From: Coenobita brevimanus
Taxonomy: Eukaryota > Arthropoda > Malacostraca > Decapoda > Coenobitidae
Direction: 5' to 3'
Length of the DNA stretch: 64,000 nt
Assembly (NCBI GenBank): GCA_032717465.1
Contig: CM064697.1
Coordinates: 6,258,033 to 6,322,032 of the forward strand
In this document: piece after piece, positions 1-11,800 of the stretch
Position numbering within the stretch: position 1 is the stretch's first letter
Layout: each line of letters opens with the position of its first letter
Notes under the pieces: generated by a model
The model's database searches: none
Told to the model about the DNA's origin: nothing
Seen by the model: only the letters and a program-made list of their open reading frames with translations
Program-made: the position numbers and the translations under genes

Positions 1-458
1 TACTTTACCCACAATCATACCATCTCTCCCGATATCAGTTGAGCATCACCAAATGAGTCGCCACAAAGCACCAGTTAGGACCCTAGAGCCTTCAGCCACA
101 CCACCGTTTACCACCTATAACTTCACCACCCCACAGTCACTTACCAATCACTAGTATTTTTCGTCTCAACGTTTGCTTACTCAGGGATATTAGATTGATA
201 TTCCCATGCATTTTGGACAGGAAATTCTACCATACAGGTGACTATTACCACTTCTAAATGGGGAAAAAAAATCTTGGCCTGGCCACGGCACATCCAACCG
301 ATAGCCAGAATCCCCTTCACATAGGTTCGCTGATTTGGTGTTATTATCGTCATCAAGGAGAGTTCGACGTGGGGGAAGGGCTTCTATTTAGGTCTGACTA
401 ATGTCGTAGTATCCGCTCCGACGGTAGACCGATAAAAGCGTTTGTAAACACAGCAATC
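1..458. other. Unique sequence, no gene seen
   Basis: Mixed-composition sequence with no coding signal, repeat or RNA gene that I recognise. It grades into pyrimidine-rich DNA at its right edge. Confidence 0.5.
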
Positions 459-2966
459 TTGGGCGTCGACTTCTTCTCGTCCTCTCTGCCCATCCCCCTA
501 GCGCTGTCATTAGTAGTTTCTTTTTGTTCAAGTGTTCTCTACCATTTTTTTTCACCTGTTCTTTGTTTTCGTGGCATTTCCAATGTTCTCCCTTATCCCC
601 CATTATCTTTTGCTTCCCTCCTGAGTTTCATACTTTTTTCCCTCCAGCCCCGAGCACAACCCCCAGACCTCATATTTCCTTGAGCTGGTCCTCTGTCTCA
701 TAATCCACGTCCTCCACTTCCCCCATTACCCCCAAATACTTGCACATTCCTCATCACCCCCCGACGCCCTCCTCCCTATTTTTTCCCCGCATTCCTCCCG
801 TCCCTAATGTTGGTAATGAGACAAAGACTAAGGCGGTGAAAGAGGATCGAAACTCATTGTCCAGAATGGAGCTGGATAGGGTGTTGGTTGTTGTGTCTGG
901 GGTGGGATAGGATGCTGATTGTTCTGAATGGTGCTGAACAGGATACAAGGTATACTCTGCTAAGTATTTAAGCGAATTATTCACCCACACTTCCCAAGTA
1001 TTCTATCTTTTCCATCTCTACCTTCATTTTCCCCGTCAGCTGCTTTATTTCCTGTTTCCCTTCATTCCTCCCTCTTCCACACCGTTAGTAGCCAACTCTC
1101 TGCTTATCTCACTCTCTGACCTTACTTTTATCATCCTTCCTCTTCAACCCTCGCCCACCATTACCATCTTCAAAGCCACCAGGTCTTTTCTCCTACCATT
1201 CTTATTTCCCTATCCTCTTTCCCTTCACTGCTCTTTCCCTATCCTTGCCCGCCATACTATTTTTCTTCAGTGGTCTCTCATGTCCGTCTGCCCCTTCCTT
1301 CCATTTCCCCTCTGCTTTCCATCTTTTCTGTCCTCTATATTCGTATTTCCCTATATCCCCATAATTGCTTCCGCTCTTCTTCTCACTGTCCTCCCGTCAG
1401 CCACTTGTTTTTTCTTTCCATCCATTTCTTCATCGTCTAATTCCACAATTCGTTTTATTATTTTCCCCTCCACAGTCTTTCCCTCTTCCCTTTTACCAAA
1501 ACATCCTTCCCCATTCACATCCTCTACCATCATCTTCCACAGTCTCTCCCATCCCCTTCCACCGTCTCTCCCACCGCCCTTCACAGTCTCTCTCTTCCTA
1601 CCTTCCATCCCCTCCACGGACTTTTCTCCTCTGCCCTATAATCTCCTCCCTTCTCCGCTATCCCATCCCTTCCTTTTCTTCCTTCTTGTCCATGGCTTCT
1701 CCCCATCCCCACTTAGATTATACCCATATCCCCCTTTCCCTTCTACTTCGCCCCTTCGTCTCTATAATATCCCATTTCTCTCGTCGTTCTATCTGCCCTT
1801 TCCCTTTTCTCTATATTACTTCCCTTCGCCTCCGCTACCCCTCCCCTTCCCTTTCCTCATTCCCTCGACAGCGTCTCCCCTTCCCCTCTATCACCCCTCC
1901 TCCTTACGTTTCCCCTTTGCCTCTATAATCTCCCTCCTCCTTTCTACTCTTCTCCTTCCCTCTCCCCTTCTCCTCTTCTCTTATAATCTCACCCCTTCCC
2001 CTGCCCTTTCCCCTACCGTGCGAGGTGAGGCGGGGCGGAAGGGGGCGTCGTGGGACTGTAAGAATTTGTCACACCAGACGGCCAGAAAACAGAAAACACG
2101 AGGATAATGTTTTTATGGACTGTCTTTACCTATTCGGTCTCGCTCCTTAGCTTTCCAGGGTTTTCTGTTTTTTCCTTAGCTTTACTACGGTTTTTCTTTC
2201 TGCATCGTTGTATAATATGAAGCTTATTCGTTATTTTTTTTCCCTTTGCTTCATTTGTTCTGTTTGCCTGACACTGAAGACGCCACAGTCTTTTTGTACC
2301 TCTTCACGTGTAAAATTATTTCTCTGCTAAACTGAATGGAAATCTTTGCACTGTTCCGTGTACCTCCTGTTAAACATAACATACGGTACTTCCCTGTTGC
2401 CTCGTGACGAATCTTCCTTTTAAGTTTATCATAATTTTTTCCGAGCTTATTTTCTTTTCCAATGCTTGCCACTTGTATGCTTACTGTAGGCTACATTTTG
2501 TTCAGTAGGTACCGTGATACGATCCGTAAAACACGGCTTGAACGTGTATAGATAAAGTTGTACGCGTATGTCAGGCGTGAGCAAGCCATCCCCAGCAGTT
2601 CAGTCCTCCCTTCTTCATTCATTCACACCTGCCTCTTTGCAATCAAATGATTTTCTTTAATAATTTTTCTTCGTCTGCTCCCAACCTGTTTCTTTCTGTA
2701 CAACAGTATCAACAAAAGCTTCCATTCATTTCTTTACCTACGTAGTCTCCATCAGTATCAGGACTTGTGGAATAGGCTTGAAGAAGAACATTATCCCTTA
2801 CGTTTCCAAATGGTTTACTTTTTTCACTTTCAGTCCATTTCCTTTTTATTATTTTCTTTCTCAATTCAGTTGTTCTTCCCTCACACAGCCACACCCACCT
2901 TCAAATTCACCCGCCTCCCTGTCAACTGGCATAACAAAATATAAACGCCTACAGGAGGACGACCTT

Positions 2967-2988
2967 TCTCTCTCTCTCTCTCTCTCTC
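2967..2988. repeat. (TC)n microsatellite
   Basis: Pure TC dinucleotide run of about 11 units within the pyrimidine-rich tract. Confidence 0.95.
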
Positions 2989-3118
2989 AGTTGTTCATCA
3001 TTCCTTGCACACCACATTATAGCTTCCTCAAACCTGCCAGCAGCACCCACAGGCGCATACGTTTTTCTCTAATATTTTCGTTGTCTTTTATCTTTCCACT
3101 TTCATTGCTTCGCTCTTT

Positions 3119-3120
<2 letters not shown>

Positions 3121-3149
<29 letters not shown>
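3121..3149. repeat. (TC)n microsatellite
   Basis: Pure TC run of about 14 units within the pyrimidine-rich tract. Confidence 0.95.
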
Positions 3150-3153
<4 letters not shown>

Positions 3154-3553
3154 CAGCTCATCGCAGCATCCCCCTGCCAATCGACAACATCCGGAGCATC
3201 CACTGTTTATCTTTTATCAGCAGTCATATATTGTAGTTTCTTCCTGTTGGTTCTTCACCCTCTGTCATTGCTCCTCTCTCTTCGTTCTCCCCCACTTCCC
3301 CTCTCATACGTACCATCCACAGCCTCCTCTTTCTTGCATTCACACTCACTCCCTGTTTATTACTTTCCCTCCCACTCCGTCTCTCCTACATTCCCTCCCA
3401 CTCCCTCTTTCATACATTCCATCTTCCTCCCTCTTTCTGACCTTCCCACTTCATCATCTAACTTCCTCTATCCATCACATCCCATTTCTTTCATTCTCTC
3501 CACCACTTCCTCATCATCAATCCACTTCCGCCTCACTACTGCCTCTCCGACAT

Positions 3554-4008
3554 CTCCCAGTGACCTCGTCCTCTCTACCTTCTCTCCACCCCCTTTTAAA
3601 ACTCTCTCTCCTACTCCTTGTTTCGCTCTCCTTTCACTCCCCCACCCCCATCTCCCCCTGCCCCTTGCGACGTACCCATCTTCGTCTCATTACGGTCTCT
3701 CTTCTTCCTCTCTCTAAACGTTCTCTCATCCTCCTCCTTAAGACGTTCTCTCTTAGTCCCTTCTTTCCTACGCCCACTCATACTTCTTTCTCTCCACAAC
3801 TCGCTTCCGCCTACCTTCTGACCCCTGTGCTTTGGCCTTTTTCCCTCTCTGCGTTCCCTCCTCTCCCTCACACTCTCTTTCCACCACCCCTTCCTAGTCT
3901 TCATTCAGCTCACCTCTGCCTCCCTCCTGCCCCGTTCAACATAGCCTCCCAGTGACCTCTTTCGATCTTTACCTTCTCTCCTCCATTTTCTTACATTCTC
4001 TTCCATTG

Positions 4009-4049
<41 letters not shown>

Positions 4050-4240
4050 CTACGTCTTCGTACACCTCACCTCCGACTCTCTGGTTCCCTTTGTGACATA
4101 CTTCCTCTCTCTCCACCACTCCCGAGCACTCTCCACTCCTTCCTGTCTGTCTGTCTCTCGCTCTTTCTACTCCTTCTTCGTCTCTGCACAGCTCACCTTC
4201 GCCTCTCTGGTGCCCCCTGCGACATGCCTCCCAGTGACCG
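3554..4240 (+). repeat. Degenerate higher-order tandem repeat
   Basis: The word CTCCCAGTGACC recurs at 3554-3565, 3946-3957 and 4228-4239. The last two copies are preceded by related segments of the form CTCACCT..GCCTC..CTG....GACATGCCTC, and a related segment without the final word occurs near 4063-4110. This suggests an old tandem array hidden in the pyrimidine tract. Unit boundaries are uncertain. Confidence 0.45.
4012..4047. repeat. (TC)n microsatellite
   Basis: Pure TC run of about 18 units near the right end of the pyrimidine-rich tract. Confidence 0.95.
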
Positions 4241-4319
4241 CCACACAGGGGATGGTCAGGAGGCAAGAATTTACGACATGGGGGCACCAGGCCGACACTC
4301 TACTACGGACATGACAACC

Positions 4320-4895
4320 ATAAAAATCATGTGGGAGGTGGGGGGGAGTGAGGGGGGCTTGGGAAGGGGAGATAGGGGAGGTGGTGCTGGGAGGAGAGAT
4401 AGGGAAGGGGGTTCTTGGAGAGGAGACAGAGGAGGGGGTGTAGGGAGTGATGTAGGGACGGAGGGGAGGGACAGGGCTATGGGGAGGGAAGATAGGGGGG
4501 AGGAAGGAGGGGGTGGTTTAGAGAGGGGAGGGGAGGTTTGGGGAAGGGAGACAGGAGAGGATGTAGAAAGAGAGGTGTGGGGAGAGGAGATGGAAAAGTT
4601 AATGGAGAGAGAGGAATGTGGGGAGGGGATGAAGGGATAGGAGTGATGGGAAGGGGGGTGAGGTATCTGAGACGAAGATATTGAGAGGGGAAGTGGAGGA
4701 GGAAAAGTATGGCAGGAAGGAGGGGTGTTGTGGAAGGATTTTTTTTTTTTTTTTGGGGGGAGGGGGCAGATAAGAGAGCAGAGCCAAGGAAGAAAAGTTT
4801 GTGGAGGAGATGAGTAAGGTATGGAGAAAGGGAAAACAGAAAGTGGACAAGAGAGACTGTAAAGTGGAAGGATGATAAAAGAAACGGATGAGTGT

Positions 4896-4946
<51 letters not shown>

Positions 4947-5110
4947 GCGAGGAAAGAAGTCCGTGTGAAGAAAGGAAGAGGGAGTAAAGATATCTGGGAA
5001 GGAGGGAAGTGGGAGGTATGGGACAGGGGTGCTAATGAATACAGAAACCTGGATGGTTGGAGGTCCACCGTAAGTCAGAGTTTGGAGGCGTAAGGCGAAG
5101 TAACTGGAAG
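4320..5110 (+). repeat. Purine-rich low-complexity tract
   Basis: The plus strand becomes almost all G and A directly after the pyrimidine tract, with G-runs such as GGTGGGGGGGAGTGAGGGGGG near 4336. A poly-T run at about 4739-4754 interrupts it. The long minus-strand open frames here (265 and 226 codons, rich in Ser/Pro/Leu) are composition artefacts. Confidence 0.85.
4901..4942. repeat. (GA)n microsatellite
   Basis: Pure GA run of about 21 units inside the purine-rich tract. Confidence 0.95.
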
Positions 5111-7660
5111 GGGAGAGGCGAGGGAGCAGGATAAGAGGGAAGTGAAAGACGAAAAAATTGAGACACCGGATCGGACATAAGAGACAGTTGCGTATAAGAG
5201 ATGAATAACAACGACAGTCTTGTAGTAATAGCAGAATAATGTTGAAGGCTATTAGTTGTAAAATAATGGTGACAGCCAAGTTGTAGTGGAATAATGGTTA
5301 GAGATGGCCACGCAGTAGTACGGTATAATAAAGGTGCAGTACGAGCATAAGATTGAGGGATAGGGGTACAGTAGTAAAGATGAGAGATATATTCGTGTAG
5401 TAGTAGTACAATAAAGATAAAGAAGAGATTCATTCTGTTGATGGCGAAGCGGTTTGGAAAGTAGAAAAACGAGAGTTAAGGAAGAGAGGAAAGGAGATGC
5501 TGAGGATAAGGGTTTAGGTGCTATAAAAATCACTCAGGAGAGGAAAGCTATGGCTCTGGAAAAAAGGGAACAAAGAACCGGAAGGAGGGGGAGAACTAAA
5601 GGAAACTTTTGGTGGTTAAAGTACACAGTGACAAAGAAGAAAGTGAAAATATAACCACTACTAATATACCGTACGTAAAGTGTAACAGTATAAAATTCGT
5701 AAATAATGGATACGAAATGAAGGAAAAAACATGAATATAAAATCACGCAGGTAAATCTTCGTGAAAATATTAAAATCATAGTTAGTTACAGCAGAAAATG
5801 TGAGCTAATAAATATATATCCTCATTTGTCAGCGGGCGCCGGACAGGACTGTAAACTCGCACCAAAATATTATCCCAATGCAAAGCCGGTTACCTGGCCG
5901 CAACATACTGTGTGTTTCGGCGGAGGTTCACGCATTTTCATAATTATTTGCATATCTCCGTGTGGGCGACCGTAAATTGGGAGTGTGTTAATTAAAGTAT
6001 TGACAGTAATGGAGCCGTGCACTTCATAAAGTATTCTGCAATCTCGCCCCATCTGGGTTATAGATGTGGTGACGTCATGAGGCTTGGGTGGGCATGAAGA
6101 AGACCGGAAAAATAAAGAGTAAGTGGGTTGAAGGAAATGGCGAGGCGTTATGAAACGGTATGATGGGAATATTTGAATGAAAAAACGGGGAAAGCAGGAC
6201 TTAAGAGAAAACGAATGCTTAAAACAAACTGGCTGTGAATGAAGAGAAGGGAGAAGAAACACCAGGTGGACACGAGATCCAGTGAAAAAGAGTAGATAGA
6301 ATACGAGTATAATACCAAGTCGTCAAGGAATATTCCAAGGGGAATCACTGAATGAAAATTAATAAAGCTGATGGTGAAGAATTAGCAACGTAAAAGGTGT
6401 ATAAAATATACAAGAATCTGGTAAGGGAAAGGACGAGGAATGATTGGTAGTGGGAGGTGCAGATATGATAACAGGAAGTACAGAGATACGAGAAGAGATA
6501 TAGGGGCACAAGAGAGGTAATGAGACAATCAGGTTCATAATCATTAGTTACCCCTGAGTGACGCATGAGCGAGTGTGCAGCGATCGTATTAAATGTCGTC
6601 AGTAACTTACACTGAACCACTGCAACCTGATTATAATAACACCATTCAATAATCATGCATCAAACTGGATGATTACGCTTGACAGATTGAATATCCACAC
6701 GTCAAATAACTACACGCAGGAACAGATGGAAATCGATTTATGCGAGAGATATCAGAGAGCGGGATCTCTCTGTTTTGGGACAACTCCGGGTGCGCCTGTT
6801 ATCATGTATACTGAATGGGGGTAAAACGAGATTGCCACCCCAAGCGCCAAAATCCTGTTTGAAAACCACAGATAGAATTATCGGAACGAACAGCTTACTA
6901 ACACATTTATAGGCTAAACCCACCAAGCGCCATCAACAGTCGTGAAAACTATTTGTGTGTATATTGTAAGTTTACTCGTCCACTCTGTTATTGTTGATAT
7001 TGTAGCGCTCGTTTTGCTAAAAAACAAGCGTGCCACAAAGATGCACATATGCAGCTGTTTGTCACATTACAGTTGAGATTGCTTTAAGTTATGACTAGAA
7101 TCAATTAAGGTTATTGATTCGACCCCCTACACTTCATGTCGTATTTCCACCACGTAAGCAGTCTAACCTCTGGGTTCGAACGAGGTACGGTGCAGTGAAG
7201 TCAAGAGAATATATGTGGCAAGGAATGGAGGTACTTCGGGTCCATCAGGGCAATCTCATCTAGTTTCTGTAATTAACAGAGTAATCATACCTACTTCGCA
7301 GAAATTAAATCCATTCAGTCCGAATAAAATCGTGAGGTATTAACAGGCAACGATGTAAACCAGCTTCCTTATGAGCTGCATTCCACTGTTTATCCCATCG
7401 TTGACAATATCCACTCGACCACCAACTCTCATGCTCATTATATGAAAAATATGATTTCTCGCAGGATTATTGCGAGAATCTGATGTATGTAAATATTAGT
7501 AGTATATACAAATAGCATTGGTTTAGTGCTAAAATTAGAGTAAACTTAGTTTAAGTACGTAGTACTGTTTGGACAGCTCACAGAACTTGGTAAGGTCAAA
7601 GTTCCGAACTTTCGATCCGCACGCATTCGTTCTCCATCAAAGACGATATACGAAAAACAG
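5111..7660. other. No gene recognised; purine-biased then unique
   Basis: Purine bias on the plus strand persists to about 6650, then composition normalises. I see no RNA gene, coding exon or well-defined transposon. A fragment near 7318 (GAATAAAATCG) resembles the dispersed GAATAAAATCGTC word seen elsewhere in the window. Confidence 0.45.
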
Positions 7661-7996
7661 GAGGCGGTGGCTCAGTCGGTAGAGAGGTGGCCTGCAGTCC
7701 TGACGGACCCAGGTTCGAATCCCGGCTGGGGCAGGGAACAGTTTAAGGATTTGAATTTCATTAAATCAGGCTTTACTGATCTACCAGAAGACCCGCCGAC
7801 ATGTCGTAAAAATACCCCCGCTAATACCAATACACCAGTCCTGTATGAGACAGCCCTAGTATGTATTCAATATGGACGGTGGGTGTTAGCGCCGAAGTGG
7901 TGACATGTAGAGGTGTATGGTATGTAGGTGGACTGCTGGGCCTTGATAGCAGGCTGTGGAGCCTATGCCCAGAGTCGGACACATAAAAAAAAAAGA
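7661..7996 (+). mobile_element. tRNA-derived SINE
   Basis: The head is tRNA-like, with an A-box-like TGGCTCAGTCGG at 7668-7679 and a perfect B-box GGTTCGAATCC at 7712-7722, a normal internal pol III promoter layout. The T-arm can pair with one mismatch. A non-tRNA body of about 250 bp follows and ends in an A-rich tail near 7985-7995. The tRNA-unrelated body and tail make a SINE far more likely than a functional tRNA. Target duplications are not clear. Confidence 0.8.
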
Positions 7997-8857
7997 TAAT
8001 AAAATTGTGAGCGGTCTCGCATCCTTTTGTACCTTTTTCAAATACATTTGTGTTCCTTCGCAGTTATTATCCCTGAAGTTCAGTTAATCCGCCGAGAAAC
8101 GTTGACAGACGAAAACATGATGACTGTCCACGCCATCTGTTGATCGCGGAACGAGTTAGTATGCTGCATGCTCACGGGTTAGCTATTTTTCTTGTCTTCC
8201 GAATATCCTGTTTGATACCCGAGGAGGAGGAGGAGAGATACGAGAAGCATACGGTCATTACTAATACCACAGAGTGAGAATTACCATAATTCTTTGGATT
8301 TACGGACATCTGATATACTTACGACATCGCTCCATAAGGTAACGTACCCATAATACCTTTAAGAAACTGGTCAATAGGTTGGTAGGTAGGTAGAAAGGAA
8401 AGTACATAGGTAGGTAATGGTTACAAAAGGGGATCATACAACATAGAATTACAAAATAATACGCGTAAGTTTACCGTCAGTTTCACCAGTTGTGTGGAAT
8501 ATAATGTGAATCTCAGATTAATCACAGAGCAATATCATATAGTTTGTATTTTGCTTGACTGCAGTGAGAATTGGCCACAAAAATACCGTTAATATTTAAG
8601 TACCAAATTAAGTTCATTTATTCACTACCGATTAAGTGAGGGATTTTAATTGCTTCAAGACAGTAAGGGCGGTTATGATTTGCGGTAATTTCTGTACACG
8701 TCATTTTTTATGCATCATATTCGTAGAAGATAACGTAAAGTCCAGTCTGTACAAGGAAGCAGAAAAATATCAAATATAGTGTAAAATTTCATGATAATGA
8801 TAAGCTAAGTGACCCAGGCCTACGGAAATCTACCTGTCAATTCTTTTTAGGTTCCAT
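7997..8857. other. Unique sequence, no gene seen
   Basis: AT-leaning sequence with only short simple stretches, such as GGAGGAGGAGG near 8223 and GGTAGGTAGGTAG near 8380. Nothing else recognised. Confidence 0.5.
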
Positions 8858-9500
8858 TCATAGCGAGGCTGGGGGAAAAAAAGGGACGGACCGTGTGACA
8901 AAGAGGACAGGCATGGGAAAAATAAAATGTCTTCTAAAATGGAAGACAAAGGGATGAAAAGAAATTGCTAAGGAACAATGGAAAGGAGACTTACACGGTA
9001 ATAAAAACTGTTCGGAGGAAAAGATGTTGGATGAATAAGTACAGTAGATAAACAACAGTGGTAGAGTTTGGTTCGGTGAAGAGATATGAACGCATACGAC
9101 TGAAGAGGAAAAATGAGGGCAAATTGTCATGAAGGACCTTTTTAAGGGTTAGTATGTAAATACTGACGGATGAAAGGGAGAAATCTAAGGGTGATGGGAG
9201 ATTCAAAAGCAGATAATAAATGGTACGGAATATAAACATTAAACCCAAAATAAAAATGCTAGTTGAAGAGTAAGAACAGTAGAATAATAAATGAATACCG
9301 TTAACTACGAGAAAAAGGCCTAAAAATGACATGTAAGACCGCAGTGTGGATGAAGTCTGTGGAGACAAAGGAAAAGAAGAAAGTAGGAAATGATACAGAA
9401 GACGCTGCAAAAATAAAAATAAGAATGAAAAAAAGAGAAAAACTTCGATGGAAAGGGAGCGTAAAGGAATAAAAGAGCCACGTCAACACAATACACAACT
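8858..9500 (+). repeat. Purine-rich low-complexity tract
   Basis: The plus strand is A/G-biased throughout. The 139- and 90-codon minus-strand open frames (Ser/Leu/Phe-rich) arise from this bias and resemble no protein I know. Confidence 0.6.
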
Positions 9501-9904
9501 GGGGCGAACCTCAGTAGCCTTTGTCCAGTTTGGAAATTAAGAGCTTACATTGCGAGATTGTATTTTTGTGTTTTATTCTGGCTTCCTCTGGGCTGTTGTA
9601 CTTTCGAAGGACCTCTGGCAATGAAGAGTTGGCAAACGCTATAAATAACCTCCCTTCATTGGGAAAAAGTCAGTCCAAAGCTGACTTAAATCGTTTGGAG
9701 ATGCCAGGTATATAGTTAAAAATACGTTGTCGTAATGAAGGGGTTAATTACTAAGGCGGTCCGCTTGCATCCTCCATACGCCTTTTGTTACTGTCATCTT
9801 TCACCACCATTAAACAAAGACTTGCCTTCGATTTTATCCCTAGAGAAGTGATTAAAATTAAACATTGATAGTTTAGTTTCTGTAATGATTAACTTTAAAA
9901 CTGT

Positions 9905-9908
<4 letters not shown>

Positions 9909-9956
<48 letters not shown>
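9909..9956. repeat. (CA)n microsatellite
   Basis: Pure CA run of 24 units. Confidence 0.97.
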
Positions 9957-9958
<2 letters not shown>

Positions 9959-10553
9959 GAAATCTTCCATTTTCATTAGAGGCATCACTAAGTTAAAAAA
10001 AAAAAAAAGTCTTCTTTGGATAAAATACGCCCTTACCTCATGTCACTAAACAAATAAGACGACACACGGTATTTTTACAACATTCCCGGACAGGTCCATA
10101 ACTCCCTCTTCCTCCAATAGACCTCGAGCCCGTAAATCCTGACCCTCCTCCCCGGAAAGCTGCCCGTAAAAACTCTTTATGGAGGTCCGGGACAATACCT
10201 TCTCAAACACCTTAAATCCCATCACGTATACATTTTTATTGTTGGCCGCCGTCACAATACTGCTGGGGGTGACGGGTTGTTGAGGTCCCTGGTGACTCGA
10301 CAGACTGTGGAGGACTTAAGAGAGGAACCCGGGTGTTGAGGGAATCTGGAAAGATTCTGAGAGACCTCAGGGAATCTTCTGAAGTTCTGGCGAACCTTTG
10401 GAAATCGTGGGAAGACTTAGGTCATTGCGATGCAAGAAAAATCTCACCGTAGGAAGGACAGGCAAGTCTTGGCTGCTTCTCAGTAAAGTATTGAAAGAAA
10501 TAAAATACTCTAAGGACTGGAAATGTGTTCATGTTGCTTCTACACAAGGCCGG

Positions 10554-10580
10554 AAAAAAAAAAAAAAAAAAAAAAAAAAA
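10554..10580. repeat. Poly-A tract
   Basis: 27 consecutive A residues. It could be the tail of an old retroposed sequence on the plus strand, but I recognise no body upstream. Confidence 0.9.
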
Positions 10581-11040
10581 GCCTTGCTTTAAAATGCGTG
10601 TTAGAGTTGCATTTTCACCAGATGAGCAATTAGCTGAAGTTAGCAAGTGATGAACATTTATGAGGCAGTACACTGTCGACTCTGACGCAGATAAAACGTA
10701 AGCTTGCTTGGCTCGCTGCAGGCGATTAACTCTGCTTGTTGTTAGCTGACAGGGACTAAAGAGGCGGAAGGCTCGAGTGACTAAGAATTAGCGTGTATCT
10801 GGCCGATCGTGTCGTTTCTTAGCCGTAAGGCGACCTTTTTGGAGGTACGCAAGAAGTAGGTTTTAACCTATTTAATCCCAAAATGTATATTTTTCTTGCT
10901 GCTTCCAGACGATTTATTTCAGCTTAATGTAGACGTCTTGTACTTAAGGAATTAATAAAGGCTATATCTGGTTTCTCCTTTTCATGAAGTCTGTTCTGAA
11001 AAGTGAATAAAATCTAGTGGTAGAGAGGTTAATATAAATA

Positions 11041-11800
11041 ACCAGCAGGGGTATCCGGCGTTGCCTGGCCAAAAAGGCGAACACTTTAATCCTATATGTT
11101 CTTGTTCAGTCATTCTTTCTACTCCAGAAAGACCATGTACCTCTTATGCTTTTGAAGAAGGCTTATAAGAGGCCCAGGAACTTTCTATTTCAGCTTTCGC
11201 AGACTAACGCACTGTATTTGTGCGCGCTTATTTACTACCGGTATTACCGGTGACCTCAAATGACCTCCCACCGGTGACCTCAGATGACCTCGGAGGTAAA
11301 CCCCACATAACCTGTAAACCCCACATAACCTATGTCGTAACTGGAGGTCATGTGAGTCTCCATGCCAAAAATTGGGCTGCCGGGTCCAGTCGTTCGAGCG
11401 TGTATTACCTGTGACCTCAAATGACCTTGGAGGTCAACTTCACATAGCCTATGTCCGAACTGGAGGTCATGTGAGTCTCCATGCCAAAAATTGGGCTGGT
11501 GGGTCCAGTCGTTCGAGCGTGTATTTCCGGTGACTTCAAATGACTTCGGATATCAACCTCAAATAGCATATTATGTCCCAACTGGAGGTCATGTAAGCTC
11601 CCATGCCAAAAATTGGGCTGCAGGGATACCCGGCGTTGCCCAGGCCAAAAAGGTGAACACTACCGGTGACCTCAAATGACCCAGAGCTGAATTTTGACCT
11701 CCCCCTGAAACCATCCTTGGGTCACACTGATTCAGAATGTATATAGGTCTTGGGGTGACTGGCCATTGGTTTGGCCGTGATTGACGGACAAACAAACAAT
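11041..11800. repeat. Dispersed repeat with internal tandem units
   Basis: Begins near a segment reading GGGTATCCGGCGTTGCC, which recurs in variant form near 11625, and ends near TGACGGACAAACAAAC. Both are motifs I associate with a repeat type common in invertebrate genomes. Inside are three imperfect tandem units of about 120-160 bp (about 11240-11403, 11404-11522, 11523-11665), each ending in GGAGGTCATGT...CCATGCCAAAAATTGGGCTG. Each unit starts with paired TGACCT-type half-sites separated by CAAA. No coding capacity. Confidence 0.7.

Larger units (their letters stand above)
459..4240 (+). repeat. Long pyrimidine-rich low-complexity tract
   Basis: About 3.8 kb in which the plus strand is overwhelmingly C and T, densest from about 1200 to 4240. 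It is made of degenerate CCCTTCC/TCTCC runs with recurring CTATAATCTCC-like words between about 1630 and 1990, and three pure (TC)n tracts. The long Ser/Pro/Leu/Phe open frames (275, 187 and 156 codons) follow from this composition because stop codons need purines. I do not call them genes. Confidence 0.85.
9501..11040. other. Mostly unique sequence, no gene supported
   Basis: Holds the (CA)n and poly-A tracts listed separately. About 9640-9750 contains a degenerate copy of the dispersed repeat that ends in GAAGGGGTTAATTAC. A minus-strand open frame at 10046-10255 has ordinary protein-like composition but starts with GTG, has no recognisable domain and no splice support, so I leave it uncalled. 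Confidence 0.45.

Noticed and set aside
1280..2107. 275-codon plus-strand open frame rich in Ser, Pro, Leu and Phe
   Set aside because: Lies wholly in pyrimidine-rich DNA where stops are rare by composition, with overlapping open frames in other phases and no domain.
4271..5279. 265- and 226-codon minus-strand open frames
   Set aside because: Mirror artefact of the purine-rich plus strand, interrupted by GA microsatellite and poly-T.
6070..6077. TGACGTCA CRE-like sites here, at 24943-24950 and at 55300-55307
   Set aside because: Three 8-bp matches scattered over 64 kb with no promoter next to them. No functional claim can be supported.
7661..7735. Possible functional tRNA gene
   Set aside because: A and B boxes are good, but the sequence runs into a 250-bp non-tRNA body and A-rich tail and the acceptor stem does not pair cleanly. 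A SINE fits better.
10046..10255. Minus-strand frame with ordinary protein-like composition
   Set aside because: Begins with GTG, is closed by a stop upstream, has no recognisable domain and no supported splice sites.
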